This document shows, one piece after another, positions 24,137-36,557 of a stretch of DNA of 64,000 bases (position 1 is the stretch's first letter; the number at the start of each line of letters is the position of its first letter). The notes under the pieces were generated by a model. That model saw nothing but the letters and a program-made list of their open reading frames with translations. It was not told the DNA's origin and made no database searches. The stretch covers positions 19,367 through 83,366 of the forward strand of contig JAWPHD010011500.1 in NCBI GenBank assembly GCA_037043455.1, read 5' to 3'. The DNA is from Cyrtodaria siliqua. Its lineage: Eukaryota > Mollusca > Bivalvia > Adapedonta > Hiatellidae. The position numbers and the translations under genes are program-made.

Positions 24137-25836
24137 GGGGTTTTTACCAGGTAGATTCATGAGAGTAAATATACGACTTTTATATGACAATTAAAATACC
24201 GTATCCCTGGGCTTCTACTATTGATTGACTTTGTAACTGCTTTTGATACTGTATCATAGTCCTTCATGTACAAAGTTTTATAATTTTTCAATTTCGGACC
24301 TTCATTTATAAGTTGGATAAAACCTTGTTATCTTAATACTGAATCCTGTGTTATTGTAACCAGCCACATGTCTGAATGGTTCTAGTTACAGAGAGGTTGT
24401 CGTTAGAGCGATTCATGGTCACCTTGCCTGTGCATTCTTTGCGCCGAGAAATTAGAGATATTACTCAGAACCAATCCGAATATCAAAGATATTAATATAG
24501 ATGACAAAGAATAGTTCGTTTCACAATATACAGATGATACAAGTTTCACTCTAATGGCTCCAGAGAATTACTGTAACACTGTAACACTAAACTTGTATGC
24601 AAGAATCTCCGGCCTTAATATAAATAGTGATAAAACAAGTCACATGGTTTGGACCGAGAACAAATAGTAATGTTAAACTATGTCCTAAATACAATCTTTG
24701 TTAGGAAAATGGTATGTTTACCGCTTTAGATGTGGAATAAAACAACAAACTTAAATTCATTAGTAAATATTAATTACGAATCAAAAATAGAAGAATTAAA
24801 AAAACTACTTACCATTTGATCTAAAAAAAATACTCACTCCTATTGGTAGAATTGTAATTTTGAAAAGTTTGGCCCTGTCAAAACTTAATCATTTAATTAC
24901 TGGATTGCCAAATCCATCAGCGGATAAAATGAAATTAATTCAAACACTTTTTTACAAATTTCTTTGGAATAACTCGAGGGACAAAATAAAAATAAATACC
25001 AATATTCAAGACTATAAATATGGCAATCTTAGAATGGTTAACCTGGACAAGTTTATACCCGCTGTAAAATAACATGGATCCGTCGAATATCTCAATTATT
25101 AATATCGACACAGATTACATTAAACAGAATTTAAATAGAATACACAATCCTTTTTGGAAGGATGTTCCAATTAGTTACAAAAGTTTTGCGGATCAAGTTA
25201 AACCAAGGTCTTGGTAACAGTTTCAGTCAGTCAGCATATGGCATAACCCGGATGTTAAGGTCGTAGGTTCTAGTGTGTTTTACAGAAGATGGTATGAAGG
25301 AGGAATAATTGTTATCAACTACATTCTAAACAAAAATGGAAATCTTTATTCATATATAGAATTCAACAAACTCTGTAATATTCAGTCTAACTTTCTTGAA
25401 TATGAAGGCATTATAACTGCTGTCAGGAATTATTTGACTTAATTGCACATTGTGCATCTAGCCTGTAACGGCCCAAACCCTATACTCCCACTAATCCTAT
25501 TGTTAATTCAAAAAAATGAGAACGGCTGTAGAATCATATATGACATAATGATTAGGAGCAATGTATATCCCATTTCATTAAGAAAATGGAAAAATTAAGT
25601 TATGAGTGATCCATATTTTGAATTAGAAAGAGTATATGCCTTTCCTTATACAATTACAAAAGATCCTGAATTACAAAGGTTCCAATGTAGAATCAACCAT
25701 AGGATACTTGGAACAAATCACCTATTATCAAAAATGAATATTATTAATAGTTATCTGTGCAGCTTTTGCAATGATGCACCTGAAACTATCCAACATCTCT
25801 GTTGGACATGTGGAATAGTAATCGAATTATGGTTAC
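24137..25836 (+). pseudogene. LINE reverse transcriptase remnant (L1/Tx1-like), plus strand
   Basis: A 5'-truncated non-LTR retrotransposon. Reading with frameshifts gives in order: GFLPGRF and RLLYD (24137-24180), LLLIDFVTAFDTVS (near 24215-24260), FFNFGPSFISWIK, a QRGCR-type motif (near 24400), and the catalytic region QYTDDTSFTLMAP with YTDD at 24527-24538. Then come SGLNINSDKTSHMVW, the thumb/connection segment LALSKLNHLITGLPNPS through FLWNNSRDKIK (24860-25072), and a C-terminal CxxC...H...C knuckle (LCSFCNDAPETIQHLCWTC, 25755-25815). Multiple stops make it non-functional. The L1/Tx1-like call rests on the LSKLNHL...FLWN...DKIK segment and the zinc knuckle. It abuts the oppositely oriented LINE at 25836. 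Confidence 0.75.
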
Positions 25837-27058
25837 AACTCACCTTGTAATAAATATGAATGAATATAACGTATATGCCCTATCCTGCACCGGCTAGGAC
25901 AACTTCCTCTCGACGAATGGGTCTACTAGAAGAACGCCATTCTCCGAGTAACGGTATAATTGAATGGAGTTTATTGTTAACTGACAAATCCCAAGCGGCT
26001 TGCCCATATATGTGTTAATACAACTTTTAAAATCAGTATAAGGTAATTTGGTATTAGATATATGTAAACCTAATGCTGCTTTAGCAGGACTATCAGCTCT
26101 ATCATTACCACGTATTTCCACATGGCTTGGAAGCCAGCAGAAAATAATAATATTATCAACTATAAGAGAATTGTACTTTTCTAAAAGTTGAAGCACAACT
26201 GGGTTATCATGTTTCATATTACCCAGTGCTTGAAGAAATGAAAGGGAATCAGAAAAGATTATAAAATAGTCATCATCAAATTCCTGAATATAATTTAAGG
26301 CAAGTTCAATTTAGAACCATCTGTTTATATATGTTGAAAGTTACTGTATTTCGATTTAATTTCATTAAATTTGCTTTGAAAGACAGTAGGGTATTGGATT
26401 TGTTACTATTACAAAGATCGAAAATAATTGTTGGTGTTTCCAAAGTCTACGGTGGAATTTGTGATAATTTGTACTTGGCAATCAGATTTAGGTCGATTTC
26501 AGTGTCTCCTAATTTTGGTTTAATACGAAGACCAAATGATCGAATGGCCTTCATTTTTCGATCAAAAAGAGGTTCATAACTAGGATTAAAAACATTATCG
26601 AAAGTTGGGTTTGAAGGGTTAGATTGTAGTTTAATGGCATATTGAAGGGCTAATTTGTCCCGTCTATGAGACAGTGATGGTTCATTCGCTTCAACGTATA
26701 GACTTTCGGCTGGTGATGTACGAAAGGCACTTAAGGCGAGTCGTAATCCTTGATTATGTATAGGATCGAGCATGTGCAAATATGATTTGCGTGTCGATCC
26801 ATATACTATTGAGACGTAGTCCAGCTTGGATCTGATAAGAGATCTATAAAGTTGTAAAAGCACTTTACGATCTGCTCCCCAATTAGTGTTTGCAACAACT
26901 TTAAGTAAATTAAGAGCTTTAAGGCACTTGGTCTTCAAGTATTTAAGGTGTGGTATAAACGTCAATTTACGGTCGAAAATAAGACCAAGGAATTTTGTTT
27001 CATCCACGTCTGGTATTGGTGACCCATCCGGTGTTAGATGAGGGTCTTCATGATGTTT

Positions 27059-27733
27059 CGACTACATCACACCAGTGTTAAAGGAGCTTCACTGGCTCCC
27101 AGTGCAATACCGGATTGACTTTAAAATATTGAGTCACATCTATAAAGCCTTAAATGACCAATCTCCAAGCTACATCAAAAACATGTTAAAGGTGTATAGA
27201 CCAAAGCGTGACTTAAGATCCCAAAGTGACACTCTGACTCTTGTAGTACCAAGATCTCGTACAGTTACATACGGTGACCGTAGCTTTGCAACTGCTGTTC
27301 CAAAGTTGTGGAACGCGCTTCCAGTGGAAATCCGGAATTCCAACACACTTGACTCTTTTAAGAGATCACTGAAAACTCATTTCTTTTTAATGATATATAG
27401 TGGCTGATGTGTATTTTAAGCTGGACTATTTCATAAATGATTACCATTGTTTTATCATCTTATTATGACAGTACTATTTTTTTTTAAACATGGATTTTAA
27501 TTTTAGTCAGTATAATAATAATGTCTTAACTTTATCTTAGCAATATAATCTATATGTTGTTTTATATTTTACCACTAAATATTTTCGCATATCTTAGAGT
27601 TAATACATGTATTGTTCTTTTTTAGTTTTGACTGTGTGTGAATGTATTATTGTTTTACTTGTAAAGCACTTTTGAACGTATGTTATATATGAAAAGAGTG
27701 CTATATAAATATGGTATAATAATAATAATAATA
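27059..27733 (+). mobile_element. L2/CR1-like LINE, 5'-truncated, nested in the I-like LINE
   Basis: Encodes the last part of a LINE ORF2: ITPVLKELHWLPVQYRIDFK, then IYKALNDQSPSYI, TYGDRSFATAVPKLWNALP and SFKRSLKTHFF, with a stop at 27405-27407. The 3' UTR ends in GTGCTATATAAATATGG and an AATAAT repeat, the usual tail of L2/CR1-type elements. It lies opposite to and inside the minus-strand LINE. ATGTTT flanks both sides (27053-27058 and 27734-27739); removing the insert plus one copy rejoins the host frame as ...QLRK-HHEDPHL.... It is younger than the I-like LINE and 5'-truncated, so dead on arrival. Confidence 0.85.
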
Positions 27734-29160
27734 ATGTTTACGTAGTTGACAAAAGTGCATACAGTTAGTTTTAGATTTAGAAAATTTAAAACCATTTTCA
27801 TCCGACCAGGTCTGAAGTTTATTCAGACATTGTTGCAGTTGTCTTTCAATAGTGTTCATGTTTTTTTCACGATAACATACAACAAAGTCATCAACATATA
27901 GAGAGCAATCCACACCAGGAATGATGCATTTACCTATACTGTTAATTTTTATATTAAAAAGGGTGACAAAGAGTATGCGTCACTGTGGAACACCCATCTC
28001 CTGTTCATGGATGTCAGAGAGGGTCGGACACGAAATCTATCCTCTAAGAAGTTTTCTATGAACATTTGTAATCGACCTCTAAGACCAAGGTGGTCATAAA
28101 GATCATTCATGATACCGTACTTCCATGCAGTATCATAAGCTTTCTCCAAGTCAAAAAATACAGCGACTAGATGTTCTTTCTTTACGAAAGCTTCCCTAAT
28201 AAATGATTCAAATCGAATGAGATTGTCTGCTGTGACTCGTTGGCGCCGGAATCCACTTTGATACTTTGTTATCAGCTTGTTGGATTCCAGGTACCAAACG
28301 AGTCTCTCATTAATCATTCGTTCCATGGTTTTACATATACAACTCGTTAAAGCAATAGAGCGATAATTTATTGGGTCCGTATGATCCTTTCCAGGTTTGG
28401 GGACTGGAATAACGATTGCTTCCCGCCAAGAATCGGGGAAGTTTCGGGTCACCCAAACCTTATCAAATATATCAAGAAGTGTAGAGAGACAGGTTTCAGG
28501 TAAATGTTTTAATAATTGATAATGGATATCTTCAGGACCAGCGGATGTATCATGAGCCTTTTTAAGGGACTCTCGAAGTTCTTTGAGAGTGAACAGTTTA
28601 TTGTATTTCTCTAAATGTTTAGACTTGAAATTCAGCTTCTTCTGTTCTTTTAGCTTCTTATTTTTTAGAAAATTTGGTTGACAATTTTCAGAAGAAGAGT
28701 TTTTAGAAAAGGTTTCTGCCAAAGTATTTGTAATATCTTTGACAGATGTAATATCATCATTATCAGTTTTAAGATGATTTACACAACTAGAATTACCATT
28801 ACCGTTTATTTTCCGGACCATGTCCCACGTCTTCTTAAGAGATGAACGATAGTTCAGTCTAGAGACATAAGATCTCCAGGATTTCCTCTTACTATCCTTA
28901 ATTGTACGACGGGCTTTCGCACGAAAAACTTTAAAAGTATCTTAATCATTTTGAGTTGGCCGCAAATTAAAAGCATTCAACGCAGCTTTACGATCGCTGA
29001 ATGCCTTTTTGCAGTCATCATCGTACCATGGTTTATGTGGGCGTTTTGGATTTGCCGAGGTTTTTGGAATAGTTTGATCAGCTATATCATGAAGGGTTTT
29101 GGTAAAAAGAGCAGTTGCGTCTTCGACATCCTCGAAAACGGTAGGCTTAATTTTGTACTA

Positions 29161-30545
29161 TTGATTTTATTAATATTGAGTTCTGCTCAACCCGGGGCTA
29201 GAGGGCGTGAGCGGTAGCTAGCATATTTTACTACCGCTCATGAAAAACCGAGACTGCAATATTTTGTATGTGTCGTGCTCGGCCGTTTCCAAAGGTCTAT
29301 TATCATATTCTTTTTTATAGCACAGTGGCGTTGCTTGTGCAGTGTGGCGGCAGTAAAACGTCTCCAGCGCTTGCAATCAGTACTGTTATTCATTCGATCT
29401 TTGGAGATCGCTGAGCCCGATACTTATATTTAATTATCGGTGGTACTTTTTCATTTCTTTTTGTTTTCTTACTTAATTTTCGATTCAGTGGTTCCACTAC
29501 TCCGGTCGATTAAAGGCTCTGCGTATTGTTTAACCACTTATAGGATATGTTTTCTGCTTTTTAATTTAGTCTATTGACTGTTACTTGTGATATGCAGGCT
29601 TCATAACGGCTGCTCCCAACTAAATTCCATTATGTTTATTTCGCTCTTCGGGGCATTTAATTTTATTAGATACTGGGACCATACGCCGTACGACATGGGG
29701 AAGACAGACTCCATGTCCACCGCCATATGCATGCCATCTTCGGGATGGTTAAAATTTTGTAATATTGATTTTATTAATATTGAGTTCTGCTCAACCCGGG
29801 GCTAGAGGGCATGAGCGGTAGCTAGCATATTTCACTACCGCTCATGAACAGTCTCAATCAAACCGAGACTGCAATATTTCGTATGTGTTGTGCTCGGCCG
29901 TTTCCAAAGGTCCATTATCATACTCTTTTTTATAGCACAGTGGCGTTGCTTGTGCAGTACGGCGGCAGTAAAACGTCTCCCCGCGTTTGCAATCAGTACT
30001 GTTATTTATTCGTTCTTTGGAGATCGCTGAGCCCGATACTTATATTTAATTATCGGTGGTACTTTTTCATTTCTTTTTGTTTTCTTACATACTTTTCGAT
30101 TCAGTGGTTCCACTACTCCGGCCGATTAAAGGCTCTGCGTATTGTTTAACCACTTATAGGATATGTTGTCTGCTTTTTAATTTAGTCTTTTGACTGTTAC
30201 TTGTGATATGCAGGCTTCATAACGGCTGCTCCCAACTAAATTCCATTATGTTTATTTCGCTCTTCGGGGCATATGTTTATTATATACTGGGACCATACGA
30301 CGTACGACTTGTGGAAGACAGATACTCCATGTCCACCGCCATATGCATGCCATCTTCGGAATGGTTAAAATGTTGTACTATTGATTTTATTAATATTGTG
30401 TTCTGCTCAACCCGGGCCTAGAGGGCGTGAGCGGTAGCTAGCATATTTCACTACCGCTCATGAGCAGTCTCAATCAAACCGAGACTGCAATATTTCGTAT
30501 GTGTCGTGCTCTGCCGTTTCCAAAGGTCCATTATCATACTCTTTT
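29161..30545. repeat. Tandem ~606-bp repeat (2.3 units) inserted in the I-like LINE
   Basis: The phrase TTGATTTTATTAATATTG starts at 29161, 29765 and 30381, giving periods of 604 and 616 bp; the longer one is due mainly to a CAGTCTCAATCAAAC insertion present in units 2 and 3. Each unit has a hairpin, TGAGCGGTAG (29812-29821) facing CTACCGCTCA (29835-29844). Each unit also carries about 70 bases of the host LINE (from GAGACTGCAATATTT to the TATTCTTTTTT block), so the duplication happened after insertion and took LINE sequence with it. The open frames of 72-101 codons are repeated copies of one another and match nothing recognised. Confidence 0.75.
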
Positions 30546-30849
30546 TTAAATTGTTCCTCACAAAGAGATTGAAACGTATCCCAATCAGCTTTGCGAAGTT
30601 TCCATCGTTGCGTTTTTTCGAGAAGTGGAGGGCCGATATTTTCAAGAAATAAGGGGAAGTGGTCACTTTCACATAGGTCGTCACCAACACTCCACTAAAA
30701 ATCCATCAAGAGCGTTGGATCGCATATTGTTAAATCAGTGGAAGAATGAGAGCCTGTAGCAGGATGTAAATAAGTATGTGATTTGCTATCATTAAAAAGA
30801 CACAAAATATTATCCTAGTACTTTGAGAAATAGTATGGCACCTGCTACA

Positions 30850-32585
30850 AATAAATACACAAGTTGATGAAAAGAAAGTGCTCAGTTCTACTACCAACAA
30901 CAACAAGGTATGAAAAAAGTTCGTAATTGATGGTATTTCGATTGAATGTTTGTGAAATTTCCGGGCCGTAAAAGAGCGGTGTCATAGTAGTTCGGATGGT
31001 ACATAAATTCGGATAATCTTCTCTTTTTTTTTACATAATCAAATAAGAAAAAACTGTCCTTTACAAATACATGTTGGTGAAAAAAATATAAATATATGTA
31101 TATATACAGATATAAAGTATATTTCTATTCATTATTTAAGGTGTGAGGAGTTCCTGGAATCCTACTTTTAAATGCATTCTAATCTAGGCTCCTAATTCTT
31201 TAACTTGTAGAAAGTGGTGACAAAAAGGAAAATATAGCCAGAGGAGGCCCTGATAGTCTAATAAAACCTGATTAAAAATTTGGCTCCGAGTTTGGCTCCA
31301 GTTTCACCAAGTCGGCTCTATTATCGTTCGGCAAAAGTGCTAGTACTCTCCTTTGCATCGGTTATAAATTACTATGTAATATTCTATTCTAACTTATTTG
31401 AAACAAAGTAGTAAATACGTCACTAACCAGGAGCATAAAGTGGTAGCAAAAAGAAAAATATAGTCAGGAGATTCTGAGTTTGATTACTACTTATGTAACG
31501 AATGTGTGGTATGAAAGCGAATAAAGACTAATTTCCAATAAGAAAAACATATTGGACCTTCCATTTTAAATCAGGGCCTGTCCATTTTCAGAAGCAACAA
31601 GCCCTGGGCCTGTCTCTTAAAGTAATTGCCTGTGAGCACTGACATACACTCGAAAACCAAAACCGACGAGGTTGCAAAAAATAATTCCGTCCCAAGCATT
31701 TTTCAGTACAAAAAAAGCTCATGTTCTAAGCATCAACATTTCATTTTAATACGCCACACCTGTAAAATTTAACATAACCTTTAACCTCACCAAGAAGACA
31801 GACACTGTTCAATCTTGGCGACTCTCAGGACCTTCAGTCCTTTGATTTCTCTTATCATCAGTTTGTTTTCTCCTTTACTTTTAGTATCAACCACTAGTAA
31901 ACAAACTAAACCTTTACATTCTGGAAAAAGATAATGACAAATAACACACCTTGCCTATGTCTTGCCCTTTCTTAATTGGAAGTTTTTTTGTCTCCTTTGG
32001 AAAAAACACATCCTTAAACAATTACCTGATAAATGATTTACTATGTTGTGTTACAAAGAATGGATTATTATTAATAAAAAATTCCAAAAACGAAAATATG
32101 ACAAAACTCATTGAGTTGAAATGCACACTTCTCACAACCAATGTTTTAATCTGGGTTTTCTGTTTTGAAAAAAAAAAACATTTATTAATGCCTTTTTCCC
32201 TAGGTTTAAAGGGACACACTCAAATCCGGTAGAGCCCAGATAACGGTATTCTCTTATAAAATGTCTATAATCATTCTTAATAAATTATTTCAATACTACT
32301 AATTATTATTTTTTGCACCATACTAGTGGCGGAATTAACTGCTCCCAGATTTTTTTAAACACCATGGACTGCAGTGTGGCCCCTTGTGTAGCTTTAAATC
32401 AGAATTATAATATGTTAAATCTATAAATGTAAGGAAAACGAAAACCTCCCATGTATGCAGTTTCTGATTATCCATGTATACAGTCTCTGAATATAATATG
32501 CATTGGTCATTCCTCTTTTATAAACAGCCTTTGTTGTACATTTGCTTCTATAAACTTGATGCATATTACATGTATCTTTTGTAAG
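30850..32585. other. No gene recognised; two short related repeats
   Basis: AT-rich. GGTGACAAAAAGGAAAATAT (about 31213) and GTGGTAGCAAAAAGAAAAATAT (about 31440), each followed by AGYCAGAGGAG/AGTCAGGAG-like text, indicate a diverged pair of repeats. An open frame at 31951-32232 has no recognisable motif. Confidence 0.4.
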
Positions 32586-32589
32586 GTTT

Positions 32590-33480
32590 GTAGAGGGATG
32601 ACCCACCCCGACCCTCACAAACCTATGACGGGTTGAATAAACGGACCGCCATGAACTTGGTGAGCGAAATGGAAAAAAAGAGGCAACTAGTACCATTTTT
32701 ATGAAGTCTTTGGTATGATTCGGCCGATGATTGAATCCACGACCCTCCCGCATGCGGAACGGATATTCTACCGCTACGGTATCTAAAGTTAAGAACATGA
32801 GCCATACATCTTTACTAAAAGGCAATTCATGGAGGATGTGAAGAACGTGTATGATAGTGTAAGTTTGCTTAGTAAATTCCGCCTCTCTCTGGAAATACTT
32901 TGTTGATGCTTAGACAACAAGCCATTCCTTCTTAAAACCTGTACATGAAAACGGCAGGTGAATAGAAAATTCTATCCTCTTTGGTGCCTTGGTGTTGTCT
33001 TGTTTTTGTCTTTATCGAATTCCAGAAATATGTTTGTATTAAAGGCGAATAACCCAAATAAATCGAATATACTGCGCCGTAATTCTCATAAATTACAGTG
33101 TAAGGTAGTTAGTTATTCTTCTCAGACGTTTAAGTCCATTTCGCGTGATATGTATTACATATATCGCGGCAAGACGTTACTCAAATTAATAACTGCAAGA
33201 AAGCCAGCAGGAACATATATCCCAGAATTCCTATAAATTATAGCATTGATCTCCCAAGATATCTAAAATTCTGGCAGTCGATGAGTTTTATTTATGGGAT
33301 CGTGCCATCTTTTGTCATTTAGTCTTAGTAAGAAATGTTGACGTACTTCTAAAACATGAAAATATTTATTTATTGTAACTGATATTGTTACAAATATTAC
33401 TGATGTTATTTTTGGTTGAATGTCCTATCAGTGACATTGCAAGCCCGTTAACATAGACGTAAAACGTCGCGGCAGAGCAT
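32590..33480 (-). repeat. Family B repeat copy
   Basis: Contains the minus-strand tRNA-like stretch (about 32712-32790, reverse of ...GATTGAATCCACGACC...), the CTAAAGTTAAGAACATGAGCC block shared with 23.2 kb, and the best-preserved form of the short frame (33009-33236, plus). That frame reads LSLSNSRNMFVLKANN, then ILRRNSHKLQ, ISRDMYY and KPAGTYIPEF before a stop. The same frame is recognisable at 16.7 kb and 23.5 kb. It ends with the CTCCCAAGATATCTAAAATT block near 33250. Confidence 0.6.
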
Positions 33481-33489
33481 CTAAAATGG

Positions 33490-34165
33490 ACAGGGCAATA
33501 TTAATCTTTGTAAAACTCACGGCGTCTGTTAGGTTTCCTACATAACTTACATACTTATTTGCAAATCATTCATTAAAATTTTTTGAATAGCAAAAACCAA
33601 ATTGCGTTTGCATATTACTAATTTCTGATTATATTGTACAAATGATATCAAATAAACGTATAGTAGAAAGACGAAAAATTGGAAACTTCGAATTGCATTG
33701 TGTTTTTTTTTAAAGTATATGCAGGTACGTTTTAAGGTAGAGTGACACTGGATATCTGCAGGTGTCCAGTCCATTTAAACTTTACTGTTTAGTATGTAAT
33801 GTGATACAATTTTGATACGTTTAGGGAGAAGTAAAATACGTCCCTCTTCCCCATCGCCGCACACACAAACATATACTTCGCAAGTAGGCCTTTAATACTG
33901 AAGTTTCTAATAAAATTTCTAATAAAGGTAAATGCAGAGCGATGATGACCAGTAGCGTTTCATACCAGAGTCTGATAAATTATACGTGTACAAACAGCTA
34001 ACAGCGAATACTCTATTGAACTGGGCCATGTGGGTTCAACGCCCTCCACCACACCACCAACCAGCCCCACCCCCAAACACACCCCAAATATACATTTGAA
34101 ATAACTGCAATCTGCTTTCTCAAACATTTCTGAAGTGATCCAAAACGTAAAGGTTGTTTAACGGG
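33490..34165. other. No gene recognised
   Basis: AT-rich with a C-rich stretch (34030-34090: repeated CCACC/CCCC). A GTGGGTTCAACGCCC string near 34030 resembles a tRNA B box but no A box was found at the right distance. Confidence 0.4.
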
Positions 34166-34169
34166 TTTT

Positions 34170-34262
34170 CAACATAGAGCCTCCCCAGAGATAGGGACTG
34201 ATACATAGGAATGCGGGAGTTTGCCTTACTCTTACCGACGAAAATAATTATATGGTTCTTAA
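34170..34262 (-). mobile_element. SINE 3' domain fragment (minus)
   Basis: The reverse complement carries the same ordered elements as the SINE tail at 3300-3360: a GTAAG/GGTAGC block, CCTATGTATC and CCTATCTCTGGGGAGG. Only the 3' domain is present. Confidence 0.5.
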
Positions 34263-34264
34263 AT

Positions 34265-35065
34265 GTGCTTGGAGGTTTCGTGATAAATTTAAATTTCGGG
34301 CCATTGATCCATTGTTAGTGATTAAAAGTGAATAAATTGGCAAAAACATTTGAAAATTTATTTTTGTAGTTTTGGGGCAAAATATAGAATTTTTTGAAAT
34401 GCTCAAAAATCCCGGATACAGTGGGTTAGGGGTATATATCTTCTGTTAAATATCTAAATATAAAATGAAAGGAAAATATCTATTTAGTTTCTGAATTAAA
34501 TTTACCCTTTTAGTTGTACAATAGCAACATTTCTTAACATTATTGTCCTATAACCGTGAATTTTTAGTTGTTGTTTTTCGCACCAGTATTTACATAATTG
34601 CATTGTAACCCTAAAAATGCCACTTATTTCATGATTACATTTAGAATTTTGTTCCTAGAATATTGTTATAACAGCAAATATGTATAGCTCAGTCTATTGT
34701 TACAGTATGAAATTTTCGTTTCAAAAGCACTCTTCATTTGGGTAGTACAAAATATGTTGACCGTAGTGATACATTTTGCAAGAAAACATGCACCAAATCA
34801 TTTCGCAGTTGCATTAATGTGTGCTTATATGATATATGTTCAAGCCTGGAAATTTTAAAATAATCTAAAATTCATGAGCTGAGAAAAATTAAACAGAAAA
34901 TGATTATTTAATGCATATAATTCTATACTCCCCAATGCACTGTATCTTTAGATTTACAGAACAAAGTTTAGTCTAAGTATCTAAATTAATTCAGAATATC
35001 TGTACAATTCGATGCACCATTGCTTGTTCTCTTTGAATAACCGTTTGAAAATGGCATACAGCCAA
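34265..35065. other. No feature recognised
   Basis: AT-rich sequence with nothing recognisable. Confidence 0.45.
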
Positions 35066-35068
35066 TTC

Positions 35069-35187
35069 TAATGGTAAGTCTATGGAGAAATAATCTGGTG
35101 GTCCTTACTAATGGTAAGTCTATGGAGAAATAATCGGGCGGTCCTTACTAATGGTAAGTCTATGGAGAAATAATATGGTGGTCCTTA
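35069..35187. repeat. 40-bp tandem repeat, 3 copies
   Basis: TAATGGTAAGTCTATGGAG starts at 35069, 35109 and 35149, a strict 40-bp period. Copies differ by only a few substitutions (TCTGGTGG, TCGGGCGG, TATGGTGG), which indicates a recent duplication. Confidence 0.95.
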
Positions 35188-35189
35188 AA

Positions 35190-35730
35190 TTAGTTTGAGG
35201 AATATATTTGAAATTGCCTCGTTGTGCACGCGATTCAAATTGAACTGGAAAGTGTGCGTGATATAATAGCATGAAACTGTCGTTATTTTGTCTGTAAGCA
35301 TTATTATCTATTTTGGCCCGCCACTCGGATTTTGTAAATCAAGATAAAATGAGTGGCTATTATGTTCCTAACAATATTTGCCGAAATATCCAGTCAGTGA
35401 TAATCTAAGAAAGGAACGTGCTTGATGCCCTTTACCTCTCCTGCCAAGTGGATATCCCCGCCTGTAAGGCGAACTCATTTGTTTATTTATGTGCCTAAAT
35501 ATACCACGAATTTGTATTTTCAGTAGAAAAACAACTCTTCTCCTTCAATCGGTGGTCTCATCATATTGAGTTCACTCATTCCTTTTTTAAACGTTTTTTT
35601 TTTAATTCGTTTGCAGACAGCATTTGCATAAAACGGCTCGTACTTTTACAGGACTCGTATCTTTCTCCTAAATAACAAAGTATAGCGTATGTGTGTGTAT
35701 GTATGTTTAACAAACACAAAGAGAACTTCA
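35190..35730. other. No feature recognised
   Basis: No gene or repeat recognised. Confidence 0.4.
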
Positions 35731-35734
35731 TGGG

Positions 35735-36080
35735 TGTTTTCTTTCTGGAACTCGGAATCACGTGTTCGTATTCTCCAGTCCAATATACTGAGGAGGATGT
35801 TGTTTCCACGCATATAACTCCGAGCATCGTTTTCAAGATCAAGGATCGATGAAAATCAAATTAAGCCTTCAACTGTGTACTGGATTTCCAAATTTAAAAA
35901 GACAACGTTATTTCTAATTCTAGTGCATGTACCATTACAAACAACTTCAAATAATGTTTCTGTTTTATTACAGATAACGTTAAACAGTACTGTTTTAAAG
36001 TTTATTATAGCACCGGGAATAATTCGTTTTCGTCAGTTAAAATATCAGAAGACGTTCTTGATTAAACATGTTAGTTAGCG
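35735..36080 (+). pseudogene. Naiad reverse transcriptase fragment (plus)
   Basis: The plus strand reads SYSPVQYTEEDVVSTHITPS, then after a gap ISNSSACTITNNFK, QYCFKVYY and SVKISEDVLD. These align in order with the part of the Naiad reverse transcriptase that follows VPADKAANN in copies C (21.2-21.4 kb) and D (41.6-41.8 kb). It is more diverged from those two than they are from each other and has several stops, so it is an older insertion or another subfamily. The minus-strand open frame at 35576-35842 is only its shadow. Confidence 0.65.
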
Positions 36081-36084
36081 TCAA

Positions 36085-36555
36085 GCAATTTTTTTTTAAT
36101 TATTCGTTTTTGGACGGTGCCGTCAGGCCTATGTAGTGGGAAATCTGGCGAACAAGAATTTCTACTAGAAACCAAAGATCACCAGATTACAACGCGATAC
36201 AGGTATTACCATTTGCAAGGTTGTTAATGGGCAAAAGATACGTATTGTCAAGATGTAAGCTTGAATTAACCATATTTATATTAATTCCTATAGCTCTTGA
36301 ACTATAAAACGGGTACTTCCTTGAGGTAACAATGTTTTGACTGGATGAGCCCAATTTAACTATAAACTTATTTCATATGTTTCTGAGCTATACAGCTTGA
36401 AACATTACATAAACTTTTTCTCAGTCTACCTGATTTGTAAACTAAATACAATTGTTCGAAACAAAGATTCTTTAAAAATCATATCATCAGCACAAATCAG
36501 CTTGAAGCATACAATGAATGATTCCAAACTTTGATCTCGAACAATGATTCTCAAA
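36085..36555. other. No feature recognised
   Basis: AT-rich; nothing recognisable. Confidence 0.4.
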
Positions 36556-36557
36556 CA

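Larger units (their letters stand above)
25837..30840 (-). pseudogene. I-like LINE with RNase H, minus strand, interrupted twice
   Basis: Order on the minus strand: C-terminal endonuclease region with SDHFPLFLENIGPP (30840-30546); insertion of the 606-bp repeat; linker with PKRPHKPWYDDDCKKAF (29140-28990); reverse transcriptase with IPVPKPGKDHTDPINYRSIA (near 28430-28370), AVFFDLEKAYDTAWK (near 28180-28130) and catalytic YVDD (27890-27905); insertion of an L2/CR1-like element; the KFLGLIFDRKLTF...LDYVSIVYGS region (27007-26447); and RNase H with CWLPSHVEIRGNDRAD (near 26140-26085). Frame breaks occur near 28950, near 27985 and in the RNase H part, where the DGSK block is missing. The RNase H and general sequence place it in the I group of LINEs; the clade is inference. 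A second, 5'-truncated copy lies at 38.9-40.8 kb. Confidence 0.85.

Noticed and set aside
24137..30840. A single long LINE or a host gene cluster
   Set aside because: The domains lie on opposite strands and belong to two different LINE types that meet at 25836, each with its own order of domains.
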